Origin: Marinomonas ostreistagni
GTDB lineage: Bacteria; Pseudomonadota; Gammaproteobacteria; Pseudomonadales; Marinomonadaceae
Length of the DNA stretch: 64,000 nucleotides
Reading direction: 5' to 3'
Assembly (NCBI RefSeq): GCF_016461785.1
Contig: NZ_JAEMUH010000008.1
Span: 1 to 64,000 of the forward strand
The notes under the pieces were generated by a model. It was given only the letters and a program-made list of their open reading frames with translations. It searched no databases and was not told where the DNA came from. The position numbers and the translations under genes were made by a program. Positions 60,011-64,000 of the stretch are shown in pieces. Positions within the stretch are counted from its first letter, which is position 1, and every line of letters starts with the position of its first letter.

Positions 60011-60586
60011 ATGAACACAGTTTCTGAAACGAAAACCGATAACACTTTACTGGTAGATATGAGTCAAGTTGCACAGGCCCGTGACACACGAGCGCTTGAG
60101 AGGCTTTTTGATCATTATGCCCCGCGCATTCGTGCTTTCTGCCTGTCATCACAGCCTGGAGCTAACTTGATGGCTGACGACATTGCGCAAGAAGTGATGA
60201 TTCGGATATGGAATAAAGCACATTTGTACAACCCATCAACGGCGTCACTAAATACATGGGTTTTTACGATCGCTCGAAATGCACGCATTGACTACATGCG
60301 TAAAAATGGTCGATATCAAAGCGATATCGATCCAGAAGACTTCTGGAGTGAAATGGCGGATGAAAATGCTGATCCCTTTCGGGAAGCGCAGCAACAACGC
60401 GACCAAGTACGTATAAGAGAAGGGTTAACACAATTGCCTAGTGAACAGCAGCAAGTCCTTTCTAAAGTGTATTTAGAAGGTAAAAGTCATTCAGAAGCTT
60501 CAGAAGAATTAGGTTTACCTCTAGGTACCGTGAAGTCACGTGTGCGCCTAGCGTTAAACAAGTTATCAGTAATTATTAAGAGGTAG
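60011..60586 (+). CDS. rpoE: ECF sigma factor (RpoE/ChrR-associated type)
   Basis: 191 aa with region 2 (IAQEVMIRIWNKAHLYNPSTA, DNA melting and -10 recognition) and region 4 (LTQLPSEQQQVLSKVYLEGKSHSEASEELGLPLGTVKSRVRLAL, -35 recognition). The zinc cupin anti-sigma follows by 5 bp, placing it in the ECF11 (RpoE-ChrR) group that responds to singlet oxygen in Rhodobacter. ATG 60011 has GGAG at 6 nt; an upstream TTG start is possible. It probably controls the divergent lipid operon. Confidence 0.9.
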   Translation: MNTVSETKTDNTLLVDMSQVAQARDTRALERLFDHYAPRIRAFCLSSQPGANLMADDIAQEVMIRIWNKAHLYNPSTASLNTWVFTIARNARIDYMRKNGRYQSDIDPEDFWSEMADENADPFREAQQQRDQVRIREGLTQLPSEQQQVLSKVYLEGKSHSEASEELGLPLGTVKSRVRLALNKLSVIIKR

Positions 60587-60591
60587 TCGTC

Positions 60592-61272
60592 ATGCTTAGC
60601 TGCCACCCTACTATAGACATTTTGACAGAATACGCTGCTGGCTCATTGCCACTGGCTCATTCGCTCGGCGTATCGGTCCATTTAGACCAATGTCCGCATT
60701 GCCGTGACCAAGTTAGGCGCTTAAATAACATCGGTGCCGAGTTATTTTCTGAGCACTCTGCAGAAGTACGACCTGATCATATGGCTTCTTTAAAAAGTAA
60801 GGTCATGGCGTCTCTAGTAAATCATGAAGAGACTCAGGCAGCTGTTGATGATAATACGGCGTTTCAACATATCCCACGTTCTTTACGACGCTGGATACCA
60901 CAAGGTTTTAATGACCTTAATTGGATGCCTCTGACGCCATCTTTCAAGCTTGCTACGTTGAGCAATGAGTCAGGGGGTGCACAAATTGCTCTTTCTCGTG
61001 TTAAGCCTGGTGCAAGGCTCCCAAACCACACCCACACGGGTAATGAGATTACCGTTGTCTTAAAAGGGGCATTTTCTGACGATGAAGGCTTATATCGTGA
61101 AGGTGACTTCATTTGTCGTGACCATAACCACAAGCATCAGCCCCGCGTCACCAAGGATGCCGAATGTATCTGTTTGATCATTCTTGATTCCCCTATTGAA
61201 TTCACAGGGTGGTTTACTCGATTATTGAATCCAATCATGCGCTATTTCCACCCTAACAGTGCAGCGACTTGA
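60592..61272 (+). CDS. chrR: ChrR-type zinc cupin anti-sigma factor
   Basis: 226 aa. The N-terminal zinc anti-sigma domain has HPTIDILTEYAAGSLP and the ligand set HLDQCPHC (H-X3-C-X2-C). The C-terminal cupin (about 125-215, NHTHTGNEITVVLKGAF with metal His residues) is the sensor domain that releases the sigma factor in oxidative stress. It is coupled to the sigma gene. Confidence 0.9.
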   Translation: MLSCHPTIDILTEYAAGSLPLAHSLGVSVHLDQCPHCRDQVRRLNNIGAELFSEHSAEVRPDHMASLKSKVMASLVNHEETQAAVDDNTAFQHIPRSLRRWIPQGFNDLNWMPLTPSFKLATLSNESGGAQIALSRVKPGARLPNHTHTGNEITVVLKGAFSDDEGLYREGDFICRDHNHKHQPRVTKDAECICLIILDSPIEFTGWFTRLLNPIMRYFHPNSAAT

Positions 61273-61372
61273 CATAACTGTAATAGCCATAATCGGTGAA
61301 AAAATAAACTAAAGCCAATAAGGTGTAAATTTGATATGATTAGAGTTCAATCTATTATAAAAGGGATACACC

Positions 61373-61555
61373 ATGGCCTCAAAAAAGAAAGCTGCCGACA
61401 CTCCAATTGAAACTTCAGCAAGCATTGCTAAGCAAATGGAAGAATTTCTGGCTCGTGGTGGGCACATAGAACAAATTGAACAAGGCGTGAGTGGCCAGAC
61501 AAACTTAAAAGGGTCACGACACATTACCTTGGGAAACAGTAAGCCTAGAGCTTAA
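61373..61555 (+). CDS. SutA-like RNA polymerase-binding small protein
   Basis: 60 aa. The segment SIAKQMEEFLARGGHIEQIEQ (about 19-39) is very close to the conserved C-terminal core of Pseudomonas SutA (AKAMEEFLSRGGKVQEIE), which binds RNA polymerase and promotes transcription in slow growth. SutA has a long acidic N-terminal tail that is missing here; a short Lys-rich start (MASKKKAADT) takes its place. AAGGG lies 7 nt before the ATG. It is monocistronic, ended by a terminator. Confidence 0.72.
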   Translation: MASKKKAADTPIETSASIAKQMEEFLARGGHIEQIEQGVSGQTNLKGSRHITLGNSKPRA

Positions 61556-61562
61556 ATAGTAC

Positions 61563-61589
61563 AAAAAGCCGATCTCTGATCGGCTTTTT
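61563..61589. terminator. Intrinsic terminator after the SutA-like gene
   Basis: A perfect 12-bp stem, AAAAAGCCGATC / GATCGGCTTTTT, with a 3-nt loop and a T-run, lies 7 bp beyond the stop codon. Confidence 0.92.
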
Positions 61590-61690
61590 ACTTTCTACCT
61601 GTCATTAATACGACATAAAAGCGTCACCGAGCTGTCATCGTCTCTCCCTAGCCTGTTTAAGAGATCGTTGATGGTTAGTGGAGCTAGATC

Positions 61691-63427
61691 GTGTTACAAG
61701 TTGAACAAATTCTATCCAGTAAAGCCCCCGGCTTTTTAGAGAAAAGCCCTCTTATTACTAAGCCTACTCTTAGTTTGCTCAAACGCCTGTTTCACGAAAG
61801 CGAAGTAAACCAATTTCTTGAACAAAATGGCCATTGTGTTGGGTTTGAGTTCATTGATCGCGTTTTAGATCACTTCAATTTTGGCTATCGTGCGAGTCAA
61901 GTTGACCGTCGTAACATCCCAGCCATAGGCCGCACTCTGATTGTCGCTAACCACCCTTTAGGTGCTCTGGATGGACTGGCTATTTTGCGTCTCATTGGTG
62001 AAATTCGCCCAGATGTCAAAATCGTTGCCAATGACCTGCTACTTGGTTTTGATGCTCTACAAGGCTTAGTGCTCCCAGTGGACAACATCGGTGGCAAAAC
62101 AGGGCGCAAGCAGCTTAAAGCCATTATGGATTGTCTACACCGAGAAGAGTGCGTGATTATCTTTCCAGCAGGGGAAGTATCACGCCTGTCGCCCAGCGGC
62201 GTGAAAGACCTAAAGTGGAACTCCAGTTACTTAAAAATTGCAGAGAAAACTAACAGTCAGATTTTACCTGTTCACATTGGTGGTCGTAATTCGATGATGT
62301 TTTACACCAGCTCTTGGGTATACCGTCCGCTGTCAACTATGCAGCTCGCCAATGAGATGTTCCGTCAACGCAATCGTCGTATTCCCATTCAAGTAGGCGA
62401 ACCTATCCCGATTCAAGAGCTGGCTAAGTTACCATTAAGCAACAAGGAAAAGAACAAACTGGTAAAGCGACACTTGTACCGTATTGCCAAAGGTCGCAAG
62501 CCTCTGCTTAAAACAGAAAAAACCATTTCTCATCCGCAAAACCGCCAACAGTTAAAACTTGAGCTAAAACGTGCTGAACATTTAGGTTCCACGAAAGATA
62601 ACAAACAAATTTACCTAGTCGATTACGAGCATGAATCCAGCTTAATGCAAGAAATTGGTCGCCTGCGAGAAATCGCTTTCCGAAAAGTAGGCGAAGGTAC
62701 AGGTGAGCAAAAAGATATAGACAAATATGACCAATATTACCGACACCTTGTATTGTGGGATGAAGAGGAGCTTGAAATTGTTGGTGCGTACCGTATCGGA
62801 GAAGTCTACCGCTATTTAAAAGCTGGCCAGGATAAAAGTATCTATAGCAGCACATTATTCAGCTATAGCTGTGATATGGAGCCCTATTTTGCACGCGGCA
62901 TTGAACTTGGACGCAGCTTCATTCAGCCTAAATATTGGGGAAAGCGTAGCCTCGACTACCTATGGTATGGCATTGGTGCTTATTTAATTAAACATCCTGA
63001 AGTGCGCTATATGTTTGGCCCCGTCAGTCTTAGTGGACATTTCCCACCTCTCGCCAAAGACATGATTGTCCATTTCTACCGCAGTTATTTTGCAGACCCT
63101 GAGCATTTAGCAAGTTCATATACCCGCTACAACATCCAAGAAGAACACAGAACGCTGCTGGAAAGCTACTTTAGTGGTGAAAACTATGAAGAAGACTTTC
63201 GCAGTCTAAAAGAGCAACTAGGCAATATCGGTGCAGCCGTTCCTACCCTGTTTAAACAATATAGTGAATTGTGCGAAGACCAAGGCGTTCGTTTTCTGGA
63301 TTTTGGGGTCGACGCAAGCTTTGGTTACTGTGTCGACGGATTAGTCCTCGTGGATTTAGACCGCGTCAAAGACAGCAAAAGGAAGCGCTATTTATCCAGT
63401 AACGACATTGCTCACGAGTCCTTATGA
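61691..63427 (+). CDS. olsF: Bifunctional acyltransferase, OlsF-type ornithine-lipid synthase
   Basis: 578 aa, a fusion of two acyltransferase domains. Residues about 60-270 form a lysophospholipid-acyltransferase-like (OlsA/PlsC) domain with NHPLGALDG and FPAGEVSR. Residues about 300-560 form a GNAT/OlsB-like N-acyltransferase (LREIAFRKVGEGTG; GRSFIQPKYWGKRSL). OlsF of Serratia has this order and makes ornithine lipids alone. Related fusions called 'hemolysin-like' exist, so the head group is inferred. The start is GTG 61691, with GGAG upstream. Its 3' end overlaps a convergent small gene by 16 bp. Confidence 0.82.
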   Translation: MLQVEQILSSKAPGFLEKSPLITKPTLSLLKRLFHESEVNQFLEQNGHCVGFEFIDRVLDHFNFGYRASQVDRRNIPAIGRTLIVANHPLGALDGLAILRLIGEIRPDVKIVANDLLLGFDALQGLVLPVDNIGGKTGRKQLKAIMDCLHREECVIIFPAGEVSRLSPSGVKDLKWNSSYLKIAEKTNSQILPVHIGGRNSMMFYTSSWVYRPLSTMQLANEMFRQRNRRIPIQVGEPIPIQELAKLPLSNKEKNKLVKRHLYRIAKGRKPLLKTEKTISHPQNRQQLKLELKRAEHLGSTKDNKQIYLVDYEHESSLMQEIGRLREIAFRKVGEGTGEQKDIDKYDQYYRHLVLWDEEELEIVGAYRIGEVYRYLKAGQDKSIYSSTLFSYSCDMEPYFARGIELGRSFIQPKYWGKRSLDYLWYGIGAYLIKHPEVRYMFGPVSLSGHFPPLAKDMIVHFYRSYFADPEHLASSYTRYNIQEEHRTLLESYFSGENYEEDFRSLKEQLGNIGAAVPTLFKQYSELCEDQGVRFLDFGVDASFGYCVDGLVLVDLDRVKDSKRKRYLSSNDIAHESL

Positions 63428-63534
63428 TGAGACCGATGTGAAGCACCTGAGTGATGTTTTAAGTACCAAAGGTATCCAAGCTTTAAAACAAAAGCGATGG
63501 CTAGAATAACTAAAACAATATGAGTGAATTCCAT
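63412..63534 (-). CDS. Small 40-aa single-span membrane protein
   Basis: An ORF too short for most gene finders. It starts at ATG 63534 after a near-perfect ribosome-binding site (GAGGAGG, 5 nt spacing). The product is one hydrophobic helix (HIVLVILAIAFVLKLGYLWY, residues 5-24) and a His/Ser/Lys-rich tail (KHHSGASHRSHHKDS). The tail would face the cytoplasm by the positive-inside rule and could bind metal. The strong site and clean membrane helix support translation; homologues could not be checked. Confidence 0.55.
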   Translation of the reverse strand: MEFTHIVLVILAIAFVLKLGYLWYLKHHSGASHRSHHKDS

Positions 63535-63565
63535 AGAAGCCTCCTCGATTGTTGAAGAACACCTT

Positions 63566-63748
63566 TTATTCTAGTCGATCAAGCCAAATAATTGTGCATT
63601 GTTTGAACAATACGCCCTCATTTTTGGCGCTAAAGTGATATAGCATCGGTACTACAGGCACAAATTGCACTAAAGCAGGGGATAAAGCAGCAACTTTTCC
63701 CCATTGGCGTAAGACTTGCTTGCATAGCGATGGATGTGCATAAGTCAT
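63566..63748 (-). CDS. Hypothetical 60-aa protein
   Basis: An ATG ORF with AGGA 5 nt upstream, encoding a short protein with a hydrophobic middle (ALSPALVQFVPVVPMLYHF). It lies in the otherwise empty 63428-63780 gap between olsF and the CBM48 gene. No family was recognised, so it may be chance. Apart from this ORF and the start of the 40-aa gene, I see nothing in that gap. Confidence 0.3.
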   Translation of the reverse strand: MTYAHPSLCKQVLRQWGKVAALSPALVQFVPVVPMLYHFSAKNEGVLFKQCTIIWLDRLE

Positions 63749-63780
63749 GAGAATCCTGTTACGGACTCAAGGAGCTGAAA

Positions 63781-64000
63781 ATGATTGAAAAGACCTATCT
63801 AAAAACCAAACCCGAATGCAAAGTGAAATTTGCCTTACCCATTGATAAAGTCGAGGGCGCTAAGAAGGTTTTCCTTGTGGGAGACTTCAATGACTGGAAC
63901 GAATCCGCCACTCCCATGCGCAAGCAAAAGACAGGTGTATTTGCTTCGACAGTTAATTTAGAAAAAGATAAGCAATATCAGTTTCGTTACTTGGTGGATG
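63781..64000 (+). CDS. CBM48 (isoamylase early-set / AMPK-beta-like) domain protein, partial
   Basis: The gene runs off the right edge; 73 codons are visible. The pattern VFLVGDFNDWNESATPMRK followed by YQFRYLVD is the glycogen-binding CBM48 core (two Trp/Tyr glucan contacts). Stand-alone versions bind alpha-glucan or regulate kinases. AAGGAG stands before ATG 63781. Enzyme fusion cannot be excluded because the end is missing. Confidence 0.85.
   Translation, partial: MIEKTYLKTKPECKVKFALPIDKVEGAKKVFLVGDFNDWNESATPMRKQKTGVFASTVNLEKDKQYQFRYLVD

Noticed and set aside
1..64000. tRNA, rRNA, CRISPR, prophage or transposase genes
   Set aside because: None recognised on either strand. Annotated frames and gaps account for almost the whole window.

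Overview
This is chromosomal DNA of a marine gammaproteobacterium of the Oceanospirillales/Pseudomonadales type. Gene content and AT-leaning codon use look most like Marinomonas, but genus is an inference from protein character and gene order only. Nearly all of the window is housekeeping DNA in conserved operons, with short accessory patches. No rRNA, tRNA, CRISPR array, prophage or complete insertion sequence was seen.

Layout: (1) 0-15 kb: purL, tadA, a CBS protein, a cold-shock protein, valS, a hypothetical gene where holC usually lies, pepA, divergent lptF-lptG, an RDD membrane protein and an aminotransferase. (2) 14.6-23.3 kb: dksA-gluQ-cbrB-[ncRNA]-pcnB-folK-panB-panC-pgi, the Pseudomonas gene order, but with no cbrA between gluQ and cbrB. 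(3) 23.3-26.2 kb: an accessory patch with an SDR enzyme and two DUF1566 envelope proteins. (4) 26.3-33.3 kb: greA-carB-carA with a leader terminator, a DJ-1 protein, rimI and a holD-like gene. (5) 33.4-41.6 kb: an amino-acid ABC transporter pair without ATPase, then nrdR-ribD-ribE-ribBA-ribH-nusB-thiL read leftward, and a DMT permease. (6) 41.7-53.4 kb: ettA, a REPIN-like element, hicAB, a chemoreceptor, a DUF2868/DUF3482 GTPase pair, an acyltransferase, rlmF, a LysR/DMT pair and a CBS protein. (7) 53.0-61.3 kb: an ECF sigma/ChrR-type anti-sigma pair divergent from a lipid-modification operon (NTF2-like, SDR, FAD oxidoreductase, DUF1365, cyclopropane-fatty-acid synthase family, DUF2878, exported protein, DUF3833). 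(8) 61.3-64 kb: a short SutA-like protein, an OlsF-type bifunctional acyltransferase, a 40-residue membrane protein and the start of a CBM48 protein.

The most interesting object is the 539-base gap between cbrB and pcnB. It holds a sigma-54 promoter with correct -24/-12 spacing, an upstream GTAACA/TGTTAC palindrome, and a predicted RNA of about 285 nt. That RNA has three consecutive hairpins, each showing an A-rich (AAN)n loop, a fourth (AAN)5 run, and a 14-bp closing helix. Position, promoter type and motif all match the Hfq-titrating CrcZ RNA of Pseudomonas, although the receiver domain of the adjacent CbrB-like activator is degenerate and CbrA is absent.

The second clear regulatory structure is a pair of back-to-back promoters between the ECF sigma gene and the lipid operon. 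Both read TGATC(C/T)-N18-TAT(A/T)AT, so the sigma factor probably controls itself and the operon together, as in RpoE-ChrR photo-oxidative stress systems.
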